The notes under the pieces are model-generated. The model was not told the DNA's origin. It saw only the letters and a program-made list of their open reading frames with translations, and made no database searches. The translations under genes and the position numbers were made by a program. DNA of 64,000 bases. Source: JAWVFM01 sp963739355 (GTDB lineage Bacteria; Actinomycetota; Thermoleophilia; Solirubrobacterales; 70-9). Of this stretch, positions 36,041-43,994 are shown one piece after another; the first letter of the stretch is position 1; every line of letters starts with the position of its first letter. Location: assembly GCA_963739355.1 (NCBI GenBank), contig CAVUAD010000001.1:310001-374000 (forward strand), given 5' to 3'.

Positions 36041-37315
36041 TCGCTTGACCTGAGGCGCATCCGCGAGGATCCCGCCGAGGCCCGGGCGGCCCTGGCGCGC
36101 CGCGGCGCCGCCGAGGCGCTCGACCGAGCGCTGGAGCTGGACGCGCGGCGCCGCGAGCTCCTGCCCGAGGTGGAGGAGCGCCGGGCGCGGCAGAACAAGG
36201 CATCCGAGGCGATCGCTGAGGCCAAGCGCGCCGGCGCCGACGCGGAGGCGGCAATCGCCGAGATGAAGGGCGTCGCGGGGGAGGTCAAGACGCTGCAGGC
36301 CGAGCTCAGCCAGGTCGAGGAGCAGCTCGCGGAGGCGTCGGCGGCGCTTCCGAACCTCCCGCAGGCCGGTGCGCCGGACGGCGACGCGGAGGAGGATGCC
36401 GTGACCCTGCGCGAGGTGGGGGAGCGGCCCGCCTTCGGCTTCGAGGTCCGCGACCACCTCGATCTCGGAACGGCGCAGGGCTGGATCGACATGGAGCGCG
36501 CCGCGGCGGCGTCAGGCGCGCGCTTCGCATACCTGCTCGGCGACCTTGTGATGGTCGAGCTGGCGCTCGTTCGCCTCGCCGTCGACCGGCTTGGCGCCGC
36601 GGGGTTCAAGCCGGTGGTTCCGCCCGTGCTCGTCCGTGACGCCGCGCTCTACGGCACCGGCTACTTCCCCGGAGAGCGGGAGCAGATCTACGAGGTCGAG
36701 CGCGACGAGCTCTTTCTCGTCGGCACCTCCGAGGTCCCGCTTGCCTCGCTTCACGCCGGCGACCTCCTCGACGCCGGCGACCTGCCGATCCGATACGCGG
36801 GCATCTCGCCCTGCTTCCGCCGCGAGGCGGGGGCCGCCGGCAAGGACACGCGCGGGATCTTCCGGGTGCACCAGTTCGAGAAGGTCGAGATGTTCTCGTT
36901 CGTCGACCCCGCGGAATCCGACGCCGAGCACCAGCGCCTGCTCGCCGTGGAGGAGGGCCTCCTCACGGAGCTGGAGATCCCCTACCGGGTGGTGGACATC
37001 GCCGTCGGCGATCTCGGCGCCCCCGCCGCGCGCAAGTTCGACTGCGAGGCGTGGATCCCCAGCCAGGAGCGCTACCGGGAGTTGACCTCCTGCTCGAACA
37101 CCACCGACTTCCAGGCCCGCCGCCTCGAATGCCGCTTCCGGCCTGCGGAGGGCGCCCCCCCGGAGCCGGTGCACACCCTGAACGGCACCGCGGCCGCCGT
37201 GGGCCGCACGCTCATCGCCCTGATCGAGAACGGCCAGCAGGCCGACGGCTCGGTGCGGCTGCCCGCGGCGCTGGTGGAGGCCGGCGCGCCTGCGGTTATC
37301 GGCGAGCCGGCCTGA
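36041..37315 (+). CDS. serS: seryl-tRNA synthetase (start codon not standard in this sequence)
   Basis: The class II enzyme that charges tRNA-Ser. The N-terminal coiled-coil arm (about residues 25-100) is Ala/Glu-rich. Motif 2 is SPCFRREAGAAGKDTRGIFR, TSCSNTTDFQARR follows, and motif 3 is LNGTAAAVGRTLIALIENGQ. The family N-terminus LDLRRIREDP is present at 36044, but the codon before it is TCG, where MLDL would be expected. A TTG there would sit 6 bases after GGGAG. The nearest in-frame standard starts are deep inside the cytochrome gene or inside the arm. The real start is therefore uncertain: rare codon, mutation or sequence error. Confidence 0.93.
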   Translation, partial: SLDLRRIREDPAEARAALARRGAAEALDRALELDARRRELLPEVEERRARQNKASEAIAEAKRAGADAEAAIAEMKGVAGEVKTLQAELSQVEEQLAEASAALPNLPQAGAPDGDAEEDAVTLREVGERPAFGFEVRDHLDLGTAQGWIDMERAAAASGARFAYLLGDLVMVELALVRLAVDRLGAAGFKPVVPPVLVRDAALYGTGYFPGEREQIYEVERDELFLVGTSEVPLASLHAGDLLDAGDLPIRYAGISPCFRREAGAAGKDTRGIFRVHQFEKVEMFSFVDPAESDAEHQRLLAVEEGLLTELEIPYRVVDIAVGDLGAPAARKFDCEAWIPSQERYRELTSCSNTTDFQARRLECRFRPAEGAPPEPVHTLNGTAAAVGRTLIALIENGQQADGSVRLPAALVEAGAPAVIGEPA

Positions 37316-37321
37316 CGGCGG

Positions 37322-37726
37322 CTACTCCGCGGTCTCCTTCGGGTCCAGCTCCAGCGAGCACGAGTTGATGCAGTAGCGCAGGCCCGTGGGGTTCGGGCCG
37401 TCCTCGAACACGTGGCCCAGGTGGCCGCCGCAGTTCGAGCAGTGCACCTCGGTGCGCTTCATGAACATGCTGCGGTCGGTCTCGGTCTGGACCTTCTCGC
37501 CCTCCATGGGCTCGTAGAAGCTCGGCCAGCCGGTGCCGGAGTCGAACTTGGTGTCGGAGCTGAAGAGCTCGGCGCCGCAGCCGGCGCAGCGGTAGACGCC
37601 CTCGTCCTTCGTGTCCCAGTAGGCGCCGGTGAACGCGCGCTCGGTCCCCTGCCTTCGCAGCACCTCGTACTGCTCCGGGGTGAGCTCGGTGCGCCACTCC
37701 GCGTCTGACTTCTGAACCTTCTCCAT
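37322..37726 (-). CDS. msrB: peptide-methionine (R)-S-oxide reductase
   Basis: MsrB repairs the R form of methionine sulfoxide. The 134-residue protein has two zinc-binding CxxC pairs (CAGC and CSNC), the substrate region DSGTGWPSFYEP, GHVFEDGPNPTGLRYC and the catalytic Cys near residue 119 in RYCINSCSL. A second Cys three residues on could resolve the sulfenic acid. Length and order are normal. It converges with serS and is divergent from the thioesterase-like gene. Confidence 0.96.
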   Translation of the reverse strand: MEKVQKSDAEWRTELTPEQYEVLRRQGTERAFTGAYWDTKDEGVYRCAGCGAELFSSDTKFDSGTGWPSFYEPMEGEKVQTETDRSMFMKRTEVHCSNCGGHLGHVFEDGPNPTGLRYCINSCSLELDPKETAE

Positions 37727-37811
37727 CTCAAGCCTTTCTTCGAATCTCTGCCTGTTCAGTCGCCCGAGGTCAGGCGTCGTTACGCCTCAACGCTCCCCGA
37801 GTGGACGGATT

Positions 37812-37828
37812 CGCCACCAATATTGGCG
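37812..37828. promoter_or_regulatory. Palindrome in the msrB-thioesterase intergenic region
   Basis: CCAATATTGG at 37817-37826 is a perfect 10-bp palindrome set inside a larger imperfect dyad, CGCCA to TGGCG, followed by TTTT. It lies between two divergent genes and could be an operator. No family is assigned. Confidence 0.35.
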
Positions 37829-37866
37829 TTTTCGGCCACTCGCGGGGCCTCGGCGCAGAACCTAGG

Positions 37867-38703
37867 ATGCGCGGCGTGAGCGCCGCCTTCTACGAGCCGG
37901 ACGGCGACGTCTACGTCGCCAGCGAGCTGACGCGCGGGCCGTGGGACGCCGGCTCCCAGCACGCGGGCCCGCCCACGGCGCTCATCGCCCGTGAGATCGA
38001 GCGGCTGCCGGCCGGCGACGGGCAGCGCCAGGTGGGGCGCGTGACCTGCGAGATCCTGAGGCCGATCCCGATCGCCCCGCTGCGGGTGGAGGCCCGCGTC
38101 GTGCGGCCGGGGCGAAGCGTGGAGCTGGTCGAGGCGACCCTCGCGGACGAGCGCGGCCCGGTCGTCGAGGCGCGGGCCTGGCGCCTGCGTGCCTCGGCCA
38201 CCGACATCCCGGCGGGGCTCGGCAGCGCCGGCGACCCGCTTCCGGAGCCCTCGCCGTGGCTGCTCGCTCCCGGAAGCGGTCCACCCGGGCCCGAGGCGGG
38301 GGGCGACGCCGAGTTCTTCCCCACCGGAGAGGACGTCGGGATGCAGACGGCGATGGACTACCGGTTCGTCCGGGGCGGGTATCTCGAGCCGGGGCCGGCG
38401 ACGATGTGGACGCGGATGCGCCAGCCCCTCGTCGCCGGCGAGGAGCCGACGCCGCTTCAGCGCGTCGCCGTCGCCGCCGACTTCGGCAACGGCATCAGCG
38501 CCACGCTCGACTACGAGCGGTACCTGTTCATCAACGTCGACCTCACCATCCACCTCGTACGGCCGCTGGAGGGGGAGTGGGTGGGCGTCGACTCGGTGAC
38601 CATTCCCGAGCGTCATGGGACCGGGCTGACGGACACGGCCCTCTTCGACGAGCGCGGGCCCGTCGCCCGCGCGGCGCAGACCCTCCTCGTCGCGGAGCGC
38701 TGA
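37867..38703 (+). CDS. Thioesterase family (double hotdog) protein
   Basis: The 278-residue protein reads as two hotdog domains in tandem, the TesB/4HBT_3-like layout. The first begins FYEPDGDVYVASELTRGPWD, continues with QHAGPPTALIAREIE and GRVTCEILRPIPIAP; the second holds ADFGNGISATLDYERYLFIN and DLTIHLVRPLEGEW. Such proteins hydrolyse acyl-CoA, but the substrate is unknown. I chose ATG 37867; GTG 37876 with AGGA before it is an alternative. A longer frame exists upstream but would cover the palindrome at 37812-37828. Confidence 0.8.
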   Translation: MRGVSAAFYEPDGDVYVASELTRGPWDAGSQHAGPPTALIAREIERLPAGDGQRQVGRVTCEILRPIPIAPLRVEARVVRPGRSVELVEATLADERGPVVEARAWRLRASATDIPAGLGSAGDPLPEPSPWLLAPGSGPPGPEAGGDAEFFPTGEDVGMQTAMDYRFVRGGYLEPGPATMWTRMRQPLVAGEEPTPLQRVAVAADFGNGISATLDYERYLFINVDLTIHLVRPLEGEWVGVDSVTIPERHGTGLTDTALFDERGPVARAAQTLLVAER

Positions 38704-38721
38704 AACCCTCAACCAACCCTC

Positions 38722-38752
38722 AAGGGGGTCTGACCCTCTTTAGGTTTGGAGG
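38722..38752 (+). repeat. 31-base block upstream of ctaA (partner at 55036-55066)
   Basis: This block begins AAGGGGGTCTGACCC and ends TTTAGGTTTGGAGG. It matches 55036-55066 at 29 of 31 positions, without gaps and in the same orientation relative to the downstream gene. It contains the dyad GGGTC-T-GACCC. Confidence 0.75.
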
Positions 38753-38789
38753 GCGCGCCGTTTTGCCAACCTATCCGCAGCGAACTTCC

Positions 38790-39734
38790 GTGCTCCGTCG
38801 CCTACGCACATTCACGCTCTCTCCGGAGCGCTACTTCGTCGTCGCCGCGATCGCGCTCTTCGCCCTCGCGCTGATCGTGATCACCGGCGCCGCCGTGCGC
38901 CTGACCGGCTCCGGGCTCGGCTGCCCGGACTGGCCGAAGTGCTACGGCGGCACCGTCCCGCCGCTCGATTCGCACGCCGTCATCGAGTACGCCAATCGCA
39001 TCTTCACGGCCTTCGTCGGGATCGCCGTGATCGCGGCCAGCGTCCTGGCCTGGCGCCGCCGGCCCTTCCGGTGGCACCTCGCGCTGTTCGGCGCCCTGCT
39101 GCCGGTTGGGGTCATCTGCCAGGCCATCCTCGGCGGCCTGGTCGTCCGCTACCACCTGGCGCCGGGCCTCGTGATGAGCCACTTCATCCTCTCGATGCTG
39201 CTGCTCGACGCCTCCTTCGCGCTGATGTGGTGCTCGCGCTACGAGCCCGGTGAGCGCCGCCGCTCGAACGACAGGGTCGGCGTCTGGTCGGTGCGGGCGC
39301 TGGTGCCGCTCGGTCAGCTCACGATCGTGCTCGGCACCATCACCACCGCCTCGGGGCCGCACGCCGGCGCCCACGCCGGGCAGCTCGTCAACCGCTTCGA
39401 CTTCCGGGGCGCGGACACCTTGCGCTGGGTGGTGGAGCGCCATGCCGCGATCGCCGCGATCTTCGGGGCCGCGGCCGTGGGGGTTTGGTTCCTCCTGCGC
39501 CGCGAGGGCGGTGAGCGGCGCGCCATGCGCCCGCTCGCCTACGTGGTCGGCCTGCTTGCCCTCCAGGGCATGGTGGGAGGCATCCAGTGGTGGCTGAAGC
39601 TCCCGAGCGAGCTGGTCTGGGTGCACGTGACGCTGGCGACGGTCACCTGGCTGACCGTGCTGTGGACGGTCGCCGCGGCGGGCCGCCTGGAGCCGGCGCG
39701 CGAGCCCGCCTCGCTGCGGACCGCCCCCGTCTAG
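38790..39734 (+). CDS. ctaA: heme A synthase (CtaA/Cox15 family)
   Basis: CtaA oxidises heme O to heme A for aa3-type cytochrome oxidases. The 314-residue protein has eight helices. After helix 1, TGAAVRLTGSGLGCPDWPKC is the classic loop with paired Cys; heme-ligand His are likely in MSHFILSM, VERHAAIA and VWVHVTLATVTW. The first loop has EYANR, so the usual His is Asn, as I recall is common in actinobacterial CtaA. TGPHAG-type sequence appears as SGPHAGAHAG. I chose GTG 38790; a TTG at 38763, 10 bases after GGAGG, is also possible. Confidence 0.9.
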   Translation: MLRRLRTFTLSPERYFVVAAIALFALALIVITGAAVRLTGSGLGCPDWPKCYGGTVPPLDSHAVIEYANRIFTAFVGIAVIAASVLAWRRRPFRWHLALFGALLPVGVICQAILGGLVVRYHLAPGLVMSHFILSMLLLDASFALMWCSRYEPGERRRSNDRVGVWSVRALVPLGQLTIVLGTITTASGPHAGAHAGQLVNRFDFRGADTLRWVVERHAAIAAIFGAAAVGVWFLLRREGGERRAMRPLAYVVGLLALQGMVGGIQWWLKLPSELVWVHVTLATVTWLTVLWTVAAAGRLEPAREPASLRTAPV

Positions 39735-40234
39735 CGGGAGGCCCTCGACTCCGCGAAGGCCTCCTTCACGGCCTCGAGGCGCAGCGGCTCGAGCTCCTGG
39801 CGCTGGGCGTCGGCGCGCTCGGCGAGCGCGGCGAAGTTCGCTCCGGCGAACATCGGCCCCAGCGTCTCGTCGAGCGCTTGCCAGAGGCCCATCTTTCCCG
39901 TGATCCCGAGCGCGAGCCCCTCGAGCTCGATCAGGCGGCTGAGCGGCGAGTAGGAGAAGAGCCTGCCGTTCGGCTTCAGGCGCCCGAGCTTCTCGGCCGC
40001 CCAGGCGCCGGCGTTCTTCACGGGGTCGGGCGAGACGCCGTACTCCTTCATCACCCCTTCCAGGGTGTCACGGTCCTCGCCGATCTCCGTGGCGATGCGT
40101 CGCAGGGTCTCGCCGGTTGGCGTGCCCTCGTTGCTGGCCGCGGCGCGCCTGGCGAGATCGAAGCCGGCGGTCGCGCCGGCGTAGTGGTCCTGCATGTAGG
40201 TCTTCAGGAGATCGGACGACAACACCTGGATCAC
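39731..40234 (-). CDS. Conserved helical protein of unknown function
   Basis: A 167-residue, almost entirely helical soluble protein. DHYAGATAGFDLARRAAASN and GRLFSYSPLSRLIELEGLAL resemble proteins I have seen widely in actinobacteria, always without assigned function; the helix pattern recalls ferritin-like proteins but no metal-ligand set is clear. It starts with GTG at 40234 and converges with ctaA, the two stops overlapping by 4 bases. Confidence 0.75.
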   Translation of the reverse strand: MIQVLSSDLLKTYMQDHYAGATAGFDLARRAAASNEGTPTGETLRRIATEIGEDRDTLEGVMKEYGVSPDPVKNAGAWAAEKLGRLKPNGRLFSYSPLSRLIELEGLALGITGKMGLWQALDETLGPMFAGANFAALAERADAQRQELEPLRLEAVKEAFAESRASR

Positions 40235-40262
40235 TTACCCGGTTGGCTGGACGGCAAGCCGC

Positions 40263-40427
40263 TCAGGACTCGCTCGAGCCGCCCTTCTCGCGCTCCTGCT
40301 GGATGTCGCCGTCCTTGCGCGCGGCCCGTACCAGGAGGTAGGCGAAGGCGATCATCGGCCCGAAGACGATGATTGCCGCGAGGATCTTGAACGGCAGGGC
40401 AACCGCGAGGACCAGCAGGGCGATCAC
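40263..40427 (-). CDS. Small single- or double-span membrane protein coupled to the MFS gene
   Basis: A 54-residue protein: an N-terminal hydrophobic stretch VIALLVLAVALPFKILAAII continues into FGPMIAFAYLLVRAARKDG and a charged tail ending in SSES. The GTG start at 40427 overlaps the stop of the upstream MFS gene as GTGA, which strongly supports translation. It could be a small partner of the transporter. No family is recognised. Confidence 0.65.
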   Translation of the reverse strand: MIALLVLAVALPFKILAAIIVFGPMIAFAYLLVRAARKDGDIQQEREKGGSSES

Positions 40428-41887
40428 GAGCCGGCCGCCTCCGCCCCGGCGAGCTCGGTCTTCGCGAAGCGCGCGGGCGGGCCCCCAGGGCGCTCGGGCC
40501 GCGGGATCGTCAGCCCGGCGAGGGTGGCGACGACGAGCCAGGCGGTGACCAGCCCGAAGGCGATCGTGAAGCCGCTCTCGCTTGGCAGGGCCGAGGCGGC
40601 CGCGCCGGCGGCGCTGCCGGTGAGGACGGTCGCGGCGATCTGTCCGCCGAACGCGCCGCCCACGGTGCGCGTCACGGTGTTGACGCCGGTGGCGACGCCT
40701 GTCTGGTCGGCGGGCACGGCCTGGACGATCAGGTTCGCCATCGCCGCGAAGGCCAGCCCGATCCCGAGGCCCAGAAGCGAGGACGCCACGTAGACCTCCC
40801 AGCGCGCGTCGTGGGCCACGGTCAAGAGGGCGAAGCCAAGCGCCGCCGACGCGCAGCCCCAGATCAGCGGCAGGCGCGAGCCGAAGCGCGCGTCGATCCG
40901 CCCGGCGAGCTGTCCGATGAACAGGATCAGAAGCGCGGATGGAAGCATGAACACGCCCGCCTGGCCCACGGAAGCCGCGAAGCCGTAGCCGGCGCGGGCC
41001 GGTGTCTCCACGAATCCGGGCAGGACGATGAACGACGTGTACATGCCCGCGCCGAGCAGGAAGGCGACGAGGTTGGTGGTCCACACGGCGCGCAGCCGCA
41101 TCGTGGTCATGTCGACCAGCGGGATCTCGGTCCTGATCTCGCGGCGCACCCAGAGCACCATCACGAGGACGCCGAACAGGAGCAGCGCGATCGTCTTCGG
41201 CGAGCCCCACCCCCAGCTCGACGCCTGGCTGACTCCGAACAGCACCGCGGTGAGGCCAACCGACATCAGCCCGGCGGCCGGCCAGTTGATCCGCGACGGC
41301 GCCGTGTAGGGGGACTCGGGCACGAGGGCCACGGTCAACAGCGTGGAGATCACCACGGCGGCGAGCGGGAACCAGAAGAGCCAGTGGTAGGAGAAGTTGT
41401 TGATGATCGGCCCGGCCATCACGATTCCCAGGCCACCGCCCACGCCGAGCAGCGAGGACAGGAGGCCGATGCCCCCCGCGACCTTCTCGCGGGGGAACTC
41501 GTCACGGACGATCGAGAACGCCAGGGGGAAGATGCCCCCGCCGGCTCCCTGGATGATCCGCCCGGTGAGGATGACGCCCAGCGAGGAGCCGATCGCCGAG
41601 ATGAACGTGCCGACCCCGAGCATCGCGAGGACGGCGACGAGGACGCGCTTCTTCCCGTGGATGTCGCCGAGCCTGCCGATGATCGGCGTCGCGACCGACG
41701 CGCTGAGCAGATAGGAGGTGAGGATCCAGGCGGTCTGGGTCTCCGAGGCGCCGAGCGCCTTCTGGAAGTCCGGAAGCGCCGGGGCCACCGCCGACTGCAG
41801 AAGCGCGTAGGACATGCCGCCCGCCGAGAGCACGGCGAGCGTGACGTTCGGGTGAGTCCGGTCCCTGTCCGCGTCCTTGCCACTCAC
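40424..41887 (-). CDS. MFS transporter, DHA2-like (14 helices)
   Basis: The 487-residue protein has 14 hydrophobic helices. PIIGRLGDIHGKKRVLVAV is motif A between helices 2 and 3, ILTGRIIQGAGGGIFPLAFS is motif B/C region, and the C-terminal half repeats the pattern. The DHA2 group exports drugs or metabolites with proton antiport; the substrate here is unknown. It starts with GTG 41887 and ends in overlap with a small membrane protein gene. A TSUP transporter gene lies 41 bases upstream. Confidence 0.9.
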   Translation of the reverse strand: MSGKDADRDRTHPNVTLAVLSAGGMSYALLQSAVAPALPDFQKALGASETQTAWILTSYLLSASVATPIIGRLGDIHGKKRVLVAVLAMLGVGTFISAIGSSLGVILTGRIIQGAGGGIFPLAFSIVRDEFPREKVAGGIGLLSSLLGVGGGLGIVMAGPIINNFSYHWLFWFPLAAVVISTLLTVALVPESPYTAPSRINWPAAGLMSVGLTAVLFGVSQASSWGWGSPKTIALLLFGVLVMVLWVRREIRTEIPLVDMTTMRLRAVWTTNLVAFLLGAGMYTSFIVLPGFVETPARAGYGFAASVGQAGVFMLPSALLILFIGQLAGRIDARFGSRLPLIWGCASAALGFALLTVAHDARWEVYVASSLLGLGIGLAFAAMANLIVQAVPADQTGVATGVNTVTRTVGGAFGGQIAATVLTGSAAGAAASALPSESGFTIAFGLVTAWLVVATLAGLTIPRPERPGGPPARFAKTELAGAEAAGS

Positions 41888-41928
41888 GCGGTCATTGAAG
41901 CGAACCCGGCGGTTCGGGCGGCGCCGTC

Positions 41929-42681
41929 TCAGCCGAGGACGAGCCGCACGATCGCCGCCACCCCGATCACCACGATCAGCGCCCGCAGTCGCTCCTGCGA
42001 GAGCCGACGCCCGTAGCGCGCGCCGAGATAGCCGCCCACCATCGATCCGGCCGCGATCAGCCCGGCGACTCCCCAGTCGACGTCCGCCGCGAAGACGAAG
42101 ACGACGCCGGCTACGAGATTCGCCCCGCCCGCGAGCAGGTTCTTGAGCGCGTTCGAGCGCTGGAGGTCCTGGGGCAGCGCCACGCCGAAGAGCGCCATCA
42201 GCAGGACGCCCTGCGCCGCTCCGAAGTAGCCGCCGTAGACCCCGGCCCCGAGGGTGGCCGCGCGCAGCGCGGCGCGCTTCTCCGCTTGCGGCCGCCGCCG
42301 GTGCGCAAGAGCGTTGTTGATCCGCGGCTGCAGGAGCACGAGGATGACCGCGGCGGCGATGAAGGCCGGGACGATCGCCTTGAACGCCGACGCGGGCAGC
42401 ACGAGGAGGAGGGCGGCGCCGGCGAGGGCGCCGACGACCGTGAACGGGCCGAGGCTCACGACGTGATCGCGCTGACCCTCGATCTCGCGGCGGTAGCCGA
42501 TGACGCTCGTGATCGATCCCGGGACGAGCCCGATGTTGTTGGAGACGTTGGCGACCACCGGCGCCCACCCGAGCCCGATCAGGACAGGGAAGGTGATCAG
42601 CGTTCCGCTGCCGACCACCGCGTTGATCGTCCCTGCGGCGACGCCGGCCGCCAGGATCGCGAGCGCTTCGAGGACCGTCAT
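41929..42681 (-). CDS. TSUP family (TauE/SafE) membrane transporter
   Basis: The 250-residue protein has about eight helices and the TSUP pattern of two homologous halves: AAGTINAVVGSGTLITFPVL near residue 15, with SNNIGLVPGSITSVIGYRRE after it, and GVYGGYFGAAQGVLLMALF with NALKNLLAGGANLVAGVVFV in the second half. Members export sulfite, sulfoacetate or other organic anions. No sulfur genes are adjacent, so the substrate is open. Confidence 0.9.
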   Translation of the reverse strand: MTVLEALAILAAGVAAGTINAVVGSGTLITFPVLIGLGWAPVVANVSNNIGLVPGSITSVIGYRREIEGQRDHVVSLGPFTVVGALAGAALLLVLPASAFKAIVPAFIAAAVILVLLQPRINNALAHRRRPQAEKRAALRAATLGAGVYGGYFGAAQGVLLMALFGVALPQDLQRSNALKNLLAGGANLVAGVVFVFAADVDWGVAGLIAAGSMVGGYLGARYGRRLSQERLRALIVVIGVAAIVRLVLG

Positions 42682-42715
42682 GGCCGGCGGAGCCTAGATG
42701 CCTCCGCCGGGTCGT

Positions 42716-43924
42716 CTAGCGGAAGACGCCCGTGTGGCCCAGCGAGTAGCGGCCCGGCTGGGGGTAGACGCAGAGCCCGTGCGGCCCGCTGCCGACGGGG
42801 ATTCGCGCCAGGAGCTTCCCGGTGGAGGTGTCGAAGGCGTAGACCTCGGCGTTGTAGCGGCCGGCGAGCCACAGGACCTTGCCGTTGGCCGAGACGCCAC
42901 CCATGTCGGGGCTGCCGCCCCCCGGGATCGTCCAGGTGGCCACGACCTTCCGCTGCTTGAAGGAGATCACCGACACGGAGCCTGCGCTCCGGTTGGAGAC
43001 GTAGAGATCGCGGGAATCGCGGCTGGCGTAGAGGCCGTGCGCGCCGGCGCCGGTCGGGATGAAGCCCACGCGCTTGAAGGTCTTGGCGTCGATCAGCCAG
43101 ACACCGCCAGCCGTCATGTCGGCGACGTAGAAGATGCGGCCGTCGGGGGAGAGCTTTACGTCCTGGGGCATCGCGTTGCCCGGGAGGTCGAGGGTGCCGA
43201 CCAATCGCTTCTTCTTCACGTTCACCTCCACCAGGCTGTGCCCGAACTCGCAGCTCGCCACGAGGAAGCGGCCGTCGGCCGTGAAGTCCATGTGGTCGAT
43301 CCCGTCACACGGCAGCGAGAGCGAGTGGTGCAGCTTCATCGTCTGCGCGTTCCGGAAGTCGAGGCGTTGCAGACGCTCGGCGACGACGATCGCGTAGTGC
43401 CCGTCGGGCGTGAAGTAGAGGTTGTAGGGATCGGTCACCGGGACGGGCTTGCCCGGCTTGCCGGTCGCCGGGTCGATCGGCGTGAGGCTGTTGCCCTCAT
43501 CGTTCGTGACCCAGAGCGTCTTCAGGTCGTAGGCGGGGACGACGTGCTGTGGGAGGGCGTCCACCGCGAAGGTGTCGATGACCTTGTAGGTCTTCGGGTC
43601 GATGACGCTGACCGTGTTGCTCTCGCTGTTCGGCACGTAGACGCGCGACGGGAAGTTGCGCACCACCGGTGACAGCATCCCCGGGCGGTCCGCGGCGTAG
43701 ACGTCGTGCGGGTCGAGCAGCGGCGGGACGCTGTAGCGGGGCTTGGCGCTCGCGGGGTGCTTGGTCTTCGCCGAGGTGGACGTGGACTGCGACGTGCGGG
43801 CAGCGCTCGTCGTGGTCCCGGAGCCCGAGGTGGACCCGCAGCCGGCAATCAGCGCGACGGCGGCCATCGCGGCGATGAGCGATCGGGATCGAGTGGCCGG
43901 GCCCAACCCCGCGAGCATGGCCAT
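42716..43924 (-). CDS. YVTN-type beta-propeller lipoprotein
   Basis: The 402-residue protein has a signal peptide ending in a lipobox (LIAGCG), a Ser/Thr-rich linker and then seven or so repeats of the YVTN beta-propeller kind, such as RVYVPNSESNTVSVIDPKTY, DLYVSNRSAGSVSVI and LWLAGRYNAEVYAFDTSTG. These domains act as scaffolds or bind ligands at the cell surface. ATG 43924 is chosen; the next ATG at 43918 gives a similar protein. The gene is divergent from a second propeller lipoprotein gene at 43995, with 70 bases between starts. Confidence 0.85.
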   Translation of the reverse strand: MAMLAGLGPATRSRSLIAAMAAVALIAGCGSTSGSGTTTSAARTSQSTSTSAKTKHPASAKPRYSVPPLLDPHDVYAADRPGMLSPVVRNFPSRVYVPNSESNTVSVIDPKTYKVIDTFAVDALPQHVVPAYDLKTLWVTNDEGNSLTPIDPATGKPGKPVPVTDPYNLYFTPDGHYAIVVAERLQRLDFRNAQTMKLHHSLSLPCDGIDHMDFTADGRFLVASCEFGHSLVEVNVKKKRLVGTLDLPGNAMPQDVKLSPDGRIFYVADMTAGGVWLIDAKTFKRVGFIPTGAGAHGLYASRDSRDLYVSNRSAGSVSVISFKQRKVVATWTIPGGGSPDMGGVSANGKVLWLAGRYNAEVYAFDTSTGKLLARIPVGSGPHGLCVYPQPGRYSLGHTGVFR

Positions 43925-43994
43925 CCAACCTGAACGGAACCTCAGCGCCGCGTAAGCCAACTCTTCTGTTTGCCGAAGCTGAGAACCTGAGCCC

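Noticed and set aside
38961..39010. Loss of a conserved His in CtaA (EYANR in place of ExxHR) as a novelty
   Set aside because: From memory, Asn at this place is usual in actinobacterial CtaA proteins such as those of Mycobacterium and Streptomyces.
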